Source of the DNA: Rikenellaceae bacterium
Lineage (GTDB): Bacteria; Bacteroidota; Bacteroidia; Bacteroidales; Rikenellaceae
Reading direction: 5' to 3'
Assembly: GCA_030529085.1 (NCBI GenBank)
Contig: JAUMXM010000021.1
Coordinates: forward strand, 1 to 34,178
Length of the DNA: 34,178 bases
This document shows positions 1 to 7,153 of the stretch, piece after piece (positions within the stretch are counted from its first letter, which is position 1; each line of letters starts with the position of its first letter). Made by a program: the position numbers and the translations under genes. The notes beneath the pieces were generated by a model, which made no database searches, was not told the DNA's origin, and was given only the letters and a program-made list of their open reading frames with translations.

Positions 1-22
1 TAGGATTTCTTACTTCTTCGGA

Positions 23-54
23 CAAAGGTACTTAAAAAAGAGGAAAGAGACAAC
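23..54 (-). promoter_or_regulatory. Putative promoter for a leftward gene beyond the window edge
   Basis: On the minus strand TACCTTTG (bases 30 to 23) matches the Bacteroidota -7 box TAnnTTTG. A GTTG (bases 54 to 51) lies 20 bases upstream where the -33 TTTG is expected. Transcription would start near base 16 and run off the left edge, so a minus-strand gene probably begins outside the window. Confidence 0.45.
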
Positions 55-90
55 TAAAGGTTTCTAAAGGCGACTAAAGAGTTCTAAAGA
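52..90. repeat. Two-copy 20-bp imperfect direct repeat
   Basis: ACTAAAG recurs at 53 and 73, and TTCTAAAG at about 62 and 82, giving two units of period 20. It lies just upstream of the leftward promoter at 23-54. No function is evident. Confidence 0.5.
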
Positions 91-152
91 AAACTTTAGC
101 AACCCTAAATCTCCCTGAATCCCTTATAGCGACTTATTCCCCGCTCTCCACA

Positions 153-310
153 AGAGCAGGGAACAGCGTAGATTCCTCCGCTACGCGTTCGGAATGACAG
201 TCATACGTCATAGCGAGGAGCGAAGCGACGTGGCTATCTCGCCTAGAAGAACGACGGTTGTGGTGCCTGTTCAGATTGCCACGCGCCCCGATGGGTCGCT
301 CGCAATGACG
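153..310 (+). repeat. REP-like palindrome cluster A, three alternating units
   Basis: Three related units of 32-38 bases lie at 168-199, 206-240 and 273-310. Each runs between a GTCAT..CGAG-type end and an ATCT-type end, and their orientations alternate. The whole 158-base block is nearly 90% identical by eye to the reverse complement of 28500-28658. Alternating short palindromes of this kind resemble the REP/BIME elements of other bacteria, which are mobilised by RAYT transposases. No RAYT gene is in the window. Confidence 0.7.
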
Positions 311-333
311 GAGAGAAGAAGCGGGCCCGAAAC

Positions 334-378
334 GTTAAGCTCTTTAAGATCGTTAAAATCTTTAAGGTCTTTATTCTC
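334..378. repeat. 9-bp tandem repeat, five units
   Basis: Five consecutive 9-mers of the form kTTAAnnTC start at 334, 343, 352, 361 and 370; the last unit is degenerate. The array lies between REP cluster A and the branched palindrome at 399-525. Any apparent reading frame here is just the repeat translated. Confidence 0.7.
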
Positions 379-398
379 TTTCCCCCAACCCATCCCCC

Positions 399-525
399 GT
401 TTTTTGATTTTAGGCGAGAAGATTCCGCGCTTCGTGAAGTAAGCCCCGGATGGGTAGTACTTGACGTACGGCCCATTCGGGGCTTGCAAGGGAAGTGCGG
501 AAGGTTCCGCATAAAATCAAAAAAC
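399..525. repeat. Branched palindromic element at the 3' end of the large operon
   Basis: A perfect 14-bp outer inverted repeat (399-412 with 512-525, GTTTTTTGATTTTA) encloses several hairpins. The central stem at 441-485 pairs AAGCCCCGGATGGG with CCCATTCGGGGCTT (one G-T) and adds an inner GTAC/GTAC. A small hairpin at 496-511 pairs TGCGGAA with TTCCGCA. A weaker one near 417-434 pairs GAAG with CTTC. The outer repeat touches the stop codon of the CE2-like gene, so the structure would form at the very 3' end of the operon transcript. It could protect or end the mRNA, or be a small mobile palindrome; there is no U-tract. Confidence 0.65.
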
Positions 526-1589
526 TACCAACAGGTGAGTGTAGTCAAGGCTTCGATAACAACGGCTGCCATTTTCTCTTGCCCATAACGGTTGGGATGC
601 TCGGAGGCACCCAAATCGGTAGTGCGGTTATAGACACCCCACGAGATGTCGGCCATGGCGGTGTAGGGAATCTCCTTGACCATCTCCGAAACACAAGCTA
701 CGGCTGCGGGCGAATGGACCACGCACAAGACGGGAAGTTGGTCGTTGCCCCACGACTCACGCAGGGTCGAGATGAGTTTTTTGTAGCCGGCCACAAAGGC
801 CTCGGGTGCAGGGTGCGGCGAGGTGCTGAAGTCGTTGGTGCTCAACGTAATCACGATGGCATCGGGGCGGTAAGAGCTCGACTGAAAATCCCAAGCCGAG
901 CCGACCTCTTCGTCGTAGAGGCGCAGGGCACGGCCGCTCATCGTGGTCTCGAATGCGGACAACGACAGCGAGTCGCCATAGTTGCGCACAAGGCCTCGGC
1001 CCGAGTGCGAAACAAGGTTGTAGTCGGCATCGAAATGGGCAGCGGTCACGGCAGCGTAGCTGTAGCAGCAGTTCTCGGTCTCGGGCAGGAAGGGCTCGCT
1101 ACCCGACTTACTCTCGGTGCCGTAGCCGCAGGTGAGCGAGTCGCCATAGTACTCGATGTGCAACGGACGCTTCAGGTGGTCGGTCGCAAGGAAGCGGCCA
1201 TCGGTCGTGAGGCTGTGGAGCGTCACACGGCCCTGCTCGGCCTCGGTGGCCTTCTGGATACGGATGTGGTGTTCGCCCTCGGCCTCGGGGTTATTGAAGA
1301 GCACGACGGTCGTACGATCGCCCTCCGAGATGAATTTCTCCTGCGGCACACCGTCAAGGATAAGGTTGAAGTAGTTGCGCTTCGTATCGCTCAGCTCGAT
1401 GGCTAGGTAGCTGCCTTTGAAGCGGATGTCGATATAGACACCGCTCCAATCAAACGAGATGGCACCGTCAGAAAGTTGCTCGACACGGCCCACCACACGA
1501 ATCGGGGCCTCGGCGGCCCTCTTCGTTCCACTGCCGCCACATCCACACAGGGTGGCCAGGGTTGCACACATCATCAAAAATCGTCTCAT
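525..1589 (-). CDS. CE2-like SGNH/GDSL esterase lipoprotein
   Basis: Predicted secreted carbohydrate esterase of 354 residues. The N-terminus is a lipoprotein-type signal with cysteines at 15 and 17 (LCGCGGSG). Residues about 30-135 look like the beta-sandwich domain that precedes the catalytic domain in carbohydrate esterase family 2. The SGNH domain begins with YYGDSLTCGYG, giving nucleophile Ser151. STNDF carries the oxyanion Asn, and SEHPN near the C-terminus carries the catalytic His. CE2 enzymes remove O-acetyl groups from sugars. This is the last gene of the operon; its start codon overlaps the stop of the FAD oxidoreductase gene (TAATG), implying translational coupling. The exact acyl group and sugar cannot be read from sequence. 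Confidence 0.85.
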   Translation of the reverse strand: MRRFLMMCATLATLCGCGGSGTKRAAEAPIRVVGRVEQLSDGAISFDWSGVYIDIRFKGSYLAIELSDTKRNYFNLILDGVPQEKFISEGDRTTVVLFNNPEAEGEHHIRIQKATEAEQGRVTLHSLTTDGRFLATDHLKRPLHIEYYGDSLTCGYGTESKSGSEPFLPETENCCYSYAAVTAAHFDADYNLVSHSGRGLVRNYGDSLSLSAFETTMSGRALRLYDEEVGSAWDFQSSSYRPDAIVITLSTNDFSTSPHPAPEAFVAGYKKLISTLRESWGNDQLPVLCVVHSPAAVACVSEMVKEIPYTAMADISWGVYNRTTDLGASEHPNRYGQEKMAAVVIEALTTLTCW

Positions 1590-3409
1590 TATTGAAAATC
1601 TCCGTTAATGGTTACCTCCCGCTCGAAGGGGCGCAAGAGGGCATCGATCACCACGGCGCACTCCTCACGGGTCAGCGGGCGGTTGGCGTTGTAGTCGGGC
1701 AACCCCCACGCATTCCAAATAGCATCGTTAATCTCGCCAAACCACCCCTCCAAATCGGCAAGGGTCACCATTCGCTCCTCGCTTCGAAGCGTAAAGCGGT
1801 CGCCGTCGAAGCGATGCAGACCCGCCGAGAGTTCGGCCACCGAAATGGGCTCATCCTTGCGCAGCCAGGTCTGGTTCTCCCAGCCGACCGTCATCCCGAC
1901 GCACTCCATCACACCCGTCACGGCGACCCGTTGCAGGGCGGCAAAGTGGCTGTCCGTAGCGGGCAAATCGAGCAACGGCAAGAGGTAGCCACCGCCACGC
2001 AACACCTCACGCTGCACCTCACGCACCGAGACCTCGCGCGGCTCAATGCCCTCACGCACAGCCAGGGCGGCAATGATGCCGGCGGCCTCGCCAATCTGCA
2101 TCACAACGGGTTGCAGGCGGGTCGAGCCATTGACAATGTTGCTCACCGAGATCGACTTCTCGGCCACGATCAGTCCATCGACCCCCTCGGGCAGGAGCGT
2201 GCCCATCGGCAGGCCGTACGAGGGCACCGAGTGGAAATAGAGATTGGGCAGTGCCTCCCAACCCGTGTAGCGGGTGTGGTGCTGATCGACCGGGTAGTCG
2301 CCCACACCAATGGCGGTGCGGTAGAGCGTGTAGTCGTAGGGCGAGGTGATGTGTTGTAACTTAAAGCGCACCAAGCCGTGCGTACGGCGCGACTCGCGGT
2401 GGTAGGGAATAATCGGCATCAGATCCTCGGTCGGGAACTCGTCATCGGCCAGGTAGAGGGTATTCAGCCCCAGCTGGTGCTGAATGAAGTAGAGGAAGTT
2501 AAGGGTGTGGGCCTTGGCTTTGGCCACCGCCTCCCGGCGCTCCTCGGGCGTCATCTCGACCATATTGACATAGTAGTCGTTGCCCTCGATGGGCCAATTG
2601 ATCATATATTTGCCCCCCGGCAGACGGCCATAGGTGAGCATCATCTGCTGCGACCAGAGGCGGTTGGCCTCCTTGGGGGTGTGGCAGATGGCATTGTCGC
2701 AAGCGCAGGCGAAGAGGGTCGAATCGTAGTCGGCAGGGCGAGGGATGGTCATATCTCGGCCGTAATCCTTCAGTATCATCACCATCGTCAGGTCCTGAAT
2801 GATGCCGTTGGCCTCCTCGGGGGCGATATCCTCACCCGTCACCGCACGGCTCTCCATACCCAAATCGTAGCCTACCCCCTGTGCGGCCGCCACATCGCCC
2901 AGCTCCGTAGCATCGATAACCACACGGGCCACAACTCGCTGCTTGCCCTTCGGGCCTCGGAGGGTGATGTTCCACACCCCGTCGATGCGCTCGATGGACT
3001 CCACACGACTCTCGAAAGCCACACTGAGTTGCTCCTCGGCCGAGGCCATCGCGGCAAAAATCTCGGCACCGACGTGCGGCTCGAACAGCAGGTTGCTCAC
3101 CCACCCCGTCTTGAGCGCCTCCGCACCGCCATAGCGTGCCTCCAGCGAGTCTCGCAACTCGCCCCACATACCGCCACGAAGTCGGTAGTTGCCATCCGTG
3201 GCACTCACACCGGCCGAGGTGAGCATACCGCCCAACCAGGGACCCTCTTCAATGACAAGGGTGTGGACACCCAGACGGGCCGCACGAATGGCTGCCGTAG
3301 TACCGCTGACACCACCGCCAACAACTACAACATCGTAGGATTGGGGGCTACACGCACCCAACAAGGCCGCAGCAACCACTGCCACGACATAGCAAAGAGT
3401 TCGTTTCAT
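1589..3409 (-). CDS. FAD-dependent oxidoreductase lipoprotein (FAD_oxidored type)
   Basis: 606 residues. A lipoprotein signal (lipobox LLGAC, Cys20) is followed at once by a Rossmann FAD-binding motif, VVVVGGGVSGTTAA (GGGVSG at 31-36), and by GGMLTSAGVSATDG, typical of the PF12831 FAD_oxidored family. A later RLQPVVMQIGEAAGIIAALA segment fits the closing part of the FAD domain. Family members flavinylate non-covalently and oxidise or reduce small molecules; many PUL-encoded members have no known substrate. Lipid anchoring puts it outside the cytoplasm, so it may act on the glycan or a released sugar. The start follows the phosphoesterase stop by 11 bases, and the gene overlaps the CE2-like gene by one base. 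The substrate is unknown. Confidence 0.8.
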   Translation of the reverse strand: MKRTLCYVVAVVAAALLGACSPQSYDVVVVGGGVSGTTAAIRAARLGVHTLVIEEGPWLGGMLTSAGVSATDGNYRLRGGMWGELRDSLEARYGGAEALKTGWVSNLLFEPHVGAEIFAAMASAEEQLSVAFESRVESIERIDGVWNITLRGPKGKQRVVARVVIDATELGDVAAAQGVGYDLGMESRAVTGEDIAPEEANGIIQDLTMVMILKDYGRDMTIPRPADYDSTLFACACDNAICHTPKEANRLWSQQMMLTYGRLPGGKYMINWPIEGNDYYVNMVEMTPEERREAVAKAKAHTLNFLYFIQHQLGLNTLYLADDEFPTEDLMPIIPYHRESRRTHGLVRFKLQHITSPYDYTLYRTAIGVGDYPVDQHHTRYTGWEALPNLYFHSVPSYGLPMGTLLPEGVDGLIVAEKSISVSNIVNGSTRLQPVVMQIGEAAGIIAALAVREGIEPREVSVREVQREVLRGGGYLLPLLDLPATDSHFAALQRVAVTGVMECVGMTVGWENQTWLRKDEPISVAELSAGLHRFDGDRFTLRSEERMVTLADLEGWFGEINDAIWNAWGLPDYNANRPLTREECAVVIDALLRPFEREVTINGDFQ

Positions 3410-3420
3410 CGAAAATGAAA

Positions 3421-4848
3421 TTAGTCAAGGTTAATGGTTTGAGTGTAGGTGCGGCCAAAGGGGTCGGTCGCCTTCACCGTCACCTGCTTTACGTCAGTCG
3501 GCACGGCCACCTTGAAGAAGTGGTCCGAAACCGAAGGATAGACATAGGGGTGGTCCAACTTCTCCCGATCGGCATACATCTGCTGGGCCGCCGGGTCGTA
3601 GGCCGAGAAGCGCTCCATCGGCTGCCACTTGCCGCCATCGAGCTGCGCTTCGACACGCCAATGCTCATCTACGGCCCAGATGTTGGCCACCACCGTGCCT
3701 TGGAATTGGTCGTAGTCGGCACCCGAATAGAGACTCATCTGGTGGTCGGGGAAGCAAGCGGTCGATTTGTAGTACCACGACACCTCGTCGCCCTTCACCT
3801 CAAAGACCCCGTAGCCACGAGGCGTACCGTCGGTGCAGAGCGTACCCTGCCACCAAGCACCACTCAGGGCGGGGATGACGTGCTCGTAGAGGTTGTCGTT
3901 GATGATTTGGTTGTAGGTCGTGTGGGTGTGACCCGAGAGGATGTGGCCCTTGTAGGGGGCAAGCATCCGATGCAGTTGCAGGGCGTTGGTCATCACATTG
4001 GCAATGTTGCCATACTTGAACTGCTTGCGGTCGTCGGGTTCGCAGGTGGTCGGAATGTGGAGGATGACAAAGACCGTCGAGCCGGGCTCCACGTAGCTCA
4101 AATCCTTTTCGAGCCAGGCAAACTGACGCTCGTCGAGGTAACCGATGTAGAAGTAGTCACGGCCGATATAGAAGTTGTCGTTCAAGACCACATAGTGGGC
4201 CTTACCTACGTTGAACGAGTAGTAGGTGGGGCCGAAGGTTGCCTCCCAGAGGCGGGTCGAGGTCTCGTGCGAACGGCTGTAAAGGGTCATATCGTGGTTG
4301 CCCGGGGTGGAGAAGAAATCGAGCTCCGAGGTGGCCGCCACCTCGTTGTAGGTAGGATAGAAGGTGTGGTCGTACGAAATCACATCACCACAGCAGATGC
4401 CGTGGAAGGGGATGTCGTACTGCTCGACCGTTTGACGAATGTCGGCCATCCCCTCACGCAAGGCGGGGAACTCCTTTTTGTGCCAAATCTGGGGGTCGGC
4501 AATCACCACAAAGCCGTGGTGGGTATCATCTTGCGATTTGCGCTTAAGGGTGAAGTCGTAGCGGCTCACATCGGGAGTCACGGGGTGCCAAAATTGGGGC
4601 ACACTCTCACGGCTCTCCACCTCGTAACCCGAAGGTATGGTGATATAGACCAAGCCGTTGTCCGAAGCCGAGGGCAGGGTGTAACGCCCCTTTGCGTCAG
4701 TCTGCGTGAAATGTTCGCCATCGGTAACAATCACCTCCGCAACACCCACGCCGTCGCATACCACACGCCCCTTCAGGGTGCGCTTCTCGGCCGACATCGC
4801 CATCGTGGCCATCAGCAGGGCCACCACCGCCAAAACAATCCGCTTCAT
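3421..4848 (-). CDS. Secreted calcineurin-like metallophosphoesterase, three-domain
   Basis: 475 residues from the ATG at 4848, chosen because it begins a clean signal peptide (MKRIVLAVVALLMATMAMSA). A longer frame to 5088 would run back through the upstream epimerase gene. Residues about 22-100 form a carboxypeptidase-regulatory-like beta domain (MetallophosN type). The catalytic core carries IADPQ (Asp118), CCGD (about 152-155), PGNHD (about 182-186), ILHIP and SGHTHT, the five metal-binding blocks of calcineurin-like phosphoesterases. The last 130 or so residues match the MetallophosC type of C-terminal beta domain. It probably removes phosphate or cleaves a phosphodiester in the periplasm. 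Together with the NAGPA-type enzyme at the operon start it argues for a phosphorylated glycan. Confidence 0.85.
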   Translation of the reverse strand: MKRIVLAVVALLMATMAMSAEKRTLKGRVVCDGVGVAEVIVTDGEHFTQTDAKGRYTLPSASDNGLVYITIPSGYEVESRESVPQFWHPVTPDVSRYDFTLKRKSQDDTHHGFVVIADPQIWHKKEFPALREGMADIRQTVEQYDIPFHGICCGDVISYDHTFYPTYNEVAATSELDFFSTPGNHDMTLYSRSHETSTRLWEATFGPTYYSFNVGKAHYVVLNDNFYIGRDYFYIGYLDERQFAWLEKDLSYVEPGSTVFVILHIPTTCEPDDRKQFKYGNIANVMTNALQLHRMLAPYKGHILSGHTHTTYNQIINDNLYEHVIPALSGAWWQGTLCTDGTPRGYGVFEVKGDEVSWYYKSTACFPDHQMSLYSGADYDQFQGTVVANIWAVDEHWRVEAQLDGGKWQPMERFSAYDPAAQQMYADREKLDHPYVYPSVSDHFFKVAVPTDVKQVTVKATDPFGRTYTQTINLD

Positions 4849-4869
4849 CGCTCCTCCGTTTTCGTTATT

Positions 4870-4935
4870 CCTTCTCCTCGTTGTCCTTTGTCCTCGTTGC
4901 TCTTTACTCCCTATTATCCTTTGCCCCCGTTGTTC
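4870..4935. repeat. Three imperfect repeats in the epimerase/phosphoesterase spacer
   Basis: In the 98-base spacer, the longest within the operon, a motif close to CCTTTGTCCTCGTTGCTC occurs three times with drift (about 4870-4885, 4885-4902 and 4918-4935). On the mRNA strand this is purine-rich. It may be slipped-strand expansion or a leader for the downstream gene; no hairpin or promoter was found. Confidence 0.4.
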
Positions 4936-4946
4936 GCCGGCCGCCG

Positions 4947-6128
4947 TTATTTCTCCAACTTGGCCTTCAGCTCCTTCAGCAGCCCCTCGCATTTGTAGAG
5001 GCCGCGAGGCACGTGGAAGCAACCCTTCCACTTGCCGCCCTTGAGGGTCAGAAGCACCTCGCCACGGCGATTCAAGTAGCCGTACCACTCGGGGTGCTCG
5101 GCATCACGGAAGTGCGACCAGGTGTAGTCGTGCAGCTTCTCGAACCACGCCTTGCAACGCTCGTCGCCCGTCAGCAGGTAGCCCTCCAACATCGCGATGG
5201 TCGATTCGATGTGGACCCACCAGAGCTTCTGGTCCCACTCCAACTGCTGGGGAGGACACCCCTTGCGATCCATAAAGTAGAAGATGCCGCCAAACTCCTT
5301 GTCCCAACCGAACTCCAACGTATTCAGGCCAATCTCCACGGCTTTGCGGGCCAGCTCCTCGTCACCACGACGGCGAGCCAAATCCATCACAAACCACATC
5401 GTCTCCAACGTATGACCCGGATTTACCAGGCGGCCATCGAACGTATCGCTCAGCGTACCATCGGCATTCAGGTGCTCGACCACCAGCCCCAACTCGGGAC
5501 GGTAGAAGGTATCCATCACGTCCGACAGCACGATGTTGATCGACTCCTCGACACGCTCCGGCTCGATGAGGTGCTCAATCTCCAAAAGCAGGTTGCACAG
5601 AATCATCGAGGGGGCCAGGGCACGCATATCGCGCGACCCGGGGTGGGCCTTGCTCCAACGACCCTTGGGATTCTCCCAACGCTCCATAATGTGGTCGAAG
5701 GTGCGGCGGGTCACCTCGGCATAACGCTCCTCGCCCGTCGCCTTGTGCAGCTGGGCAAAGGCCATCGCCGCAAAGGTATAGGAGAAGATGTTGTAAGGCT
5801 CAACCAGCGGCTTGCCGTCACGGGTCAGGGCAAAGTACCAATTGTAGTCGCCGTCGTGGCCGTAGCGAAGCATAAACTCGGCACCTTGACGGGCACACTC
5901 CAACCACTCGAGGCGCACCCCTTCGCGGTTGCACAGCATCGAGAAGAGCCACACCTGGCGGCCCTGCAACCACATAAACTTATCGGTATCGAATACCGAG
6001 CCGTCACGATCAAGGCAGGTGAAGAATCCACCATACTCGCTATCCTGCGAATGGTTCAACCAGAAGGGAAGCACACGCTCGAATAGCTCGTCGTGGTATT
6101 GTTTAATCAAGGCATCTATCTGCATCAT
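4947..6128 (-). CDS. N-acylglucosamine 2-epimerase (AGE/RenBP family)
   Basis: 393 residues, full length for the family, with no signal peptide, so cytoplasmic. The (alpha/alpha)6-barrel signatures are present: FMWLQGRQVWLFSML, EPYNIFSYTFAAMAF, NPGHTLETMWF, WWVHIESTIAMLEGYL, and near the C-terminus PEWYGYLNRRGEVLL and KGCFHVPRGLY. The histidines in GHTLE and FHVPR correspond to conserved active-site histidines. The usual reaction interconverts ManNAc and GlcNAc; AGE-type enzymes serve as NanE in Bacteroides sialic-acid operons. Two adjacent ATGs (6128, 6125) are equally good starts. It is the clearest cytoplasmic catabolic enzyme of the operon and would feed GlcNAc-type sugar towards NagB. 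Related cellobiose or mannose 2-epimerases cannot be fully excluded. Confidence 0.82.
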   Translation of the reverse strand: MMQIDALIKQYHDELFERVLPFWLNHSQDSEYGGFFTCLDRDGSVFDTDKFMWLQGRQVWLFSMLCNREGVRLEWLECARQGAEFMLRYGHDGDYNWYFALTRDGKPLVEPYNIFSYTFAAMAFAQLHKATGEERYAEVTRRTFDHIMERWENPKGRWSKAHPGSRDMRALAPSMILCNLLLEIEHLIEPERVEESINIVLSDVMDTFYRPELGLVVEHLNADGTLSDTFDGRLVNPGHTLETMWFVMDLARRRGDEELARKAVEIGLNTLEFGWDKEFGGIFYFMDRKGCPPQQLEWDQKLWWVHIESTIAMLEGYLLTGDERCKAWFEKLHDYTWSHFRDAEHPEWYGYLNRRGEVLLTLKGGKWKGCFHVPRGLYKCEGLLKELKAKLEK

Positions 6129-6209
6129 AAGGCTTCTATATTATCGTTTTAAGGTGTTTTCGTGAAAGGGCTGTCGGCGACGTTTTAGACAACCGAACTG
6201 TACTCGGGG

Positions 6210-7148
6210 TTACAACTTCTCGCCCAGAAAATACTCCCGATAGCGGTCGAACAGATGGTGGGCCGAGTGGTACACCGACTGGGGCGAAAGGAAGTGCGAG
6301 AACTCGAAGGTGATGGCCTTGTCGTAGCCGGCACGGGCTGCCGCCTCCAACTTCAGGCGCAACTTCTCGAACTTGATGGACAGGAACTTGATGGGCATAT
6401 CTCGATCGAAGGTCTCGGCATTGGTCCAGCACTCCAACCCATACTTGTCGGCCAGGCGCTTATTGACCTCAAAGAAGGCATCCAACTCGTCGTAGTCGAT
6501 GTGGCCGTCCTGGAAGGCGACGGCATCGACCGCACCGTGAATACCGGCAAAGATCTCGTCCCACTCCCGCTCGTGGTCGGCCACCGAAACGGCATCCTCC
6601 TTCGAGAGGGTCGAAGAGGCCGCCAAGACCGCCTTCTTTCCATCGATCCAGGGCGAAATCAGGGTCGGCAGACCGTCCGAGACGGCCTTGCAATGTTCGC
6701 CCTGCTCACGGAAGGCCTCGATGACCCCCTTCGTGCGGCGCGAGATCTCGCCACTGAGGTACCAACCCCCAAACGAGGGGTGGTGCTGACCGTAGTTCTC
6801 CCACACCTCGTCGATGACGTAGCGGTTGTATTCGGTCTCCTTCGACATATCGCCCGTGTCCCAATAGTGGCCCGAGTCGTAGAGGCCGAAATAGAATTTC
6901 AAACCGTGTTTATCAGCCAGGCGCAGGAACATATCCAGCAGGTCGGTCGAGGGGGCATAGCACCCCTTGCCGATGAGGTATTTCGAGGGGTAGGTAATAA
7001 ACTTACGATAGCCCGAGCGAATCATAATCACCGTGTCGATGCCAATCGAACGCATATTTGCAAAGTCGGCATCCCACTCCTTCTCGCCCCAATTCTGATG
7101 GGGAATGTCGTGGCTGATTTCGTCGATAAAGGTTCCGGTAATCTTCAT
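6210..7148 (-). CDS. DUF4434 TIM-barrel protein, putative glycosidase
   Basis: 312 residues from the ATG at 7148 (MKITGTFIDEISHDIPHQNW). An upstream in-frame start at 7166 would overlap the DUF5009 stop, so the shorter form is preferred, leaving a 5-base gap. The sequence matches the DUF4434 family by its opening segment, the GIDTVIMIRSGY strand, LKFYFGLYDSG, and GWYLSGEISR, whose glutamate sits where a TIM-barrel glycosidase would place a catalytic acid. No signal peptide is visible, so it is either cytoplasmic or exported another way. DUF4434 genes are frequent in Bacteroidota glycan loci, but I know of no confirmed activity. An 81-base gap separates it from the epimerase gene. Confidence 0.75.
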   Translation of the reverse strand: MKITGTFIDEISHDIPHQNWGEKEWDADFANMRSIGIDTVIMIRSGYRKFITYPSKYLIGKGCYAPSTDLLDMFLRLADKHGLKFYFGLYDSGHYWDTGDMSKETEYNRYVIDEVWENYGQHHPSFGGWYLSGEISRRTKGVIEAFREQGEHCKAVSDGLPTLISPWIDGKKAVLAASSTLSKEDAVSVADHEREWDEIFAGIHGAVDAVAFQDGHIDYDELDAFFEVNKRLADKYGLECWTNAETFDRDMPIKFLSIKFEKLRLKLEAAARAGYDKAITFEFSHFLSPQSVYHSAHHLFDRYREYFLGEKL

Positions 7149-7153
7149 AACTC

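Noticed and set aside
194-512. Small ORFs in the left intergenic region on both strands
   Set aside because: Their sequences are translations of the REP cluster, the 9-bp repeat and the branched palindrome.
3415-4998. 527-residue plus-strand open frame
   Set aside because: It is antisense to the metallophosphoesterase and has no domain.
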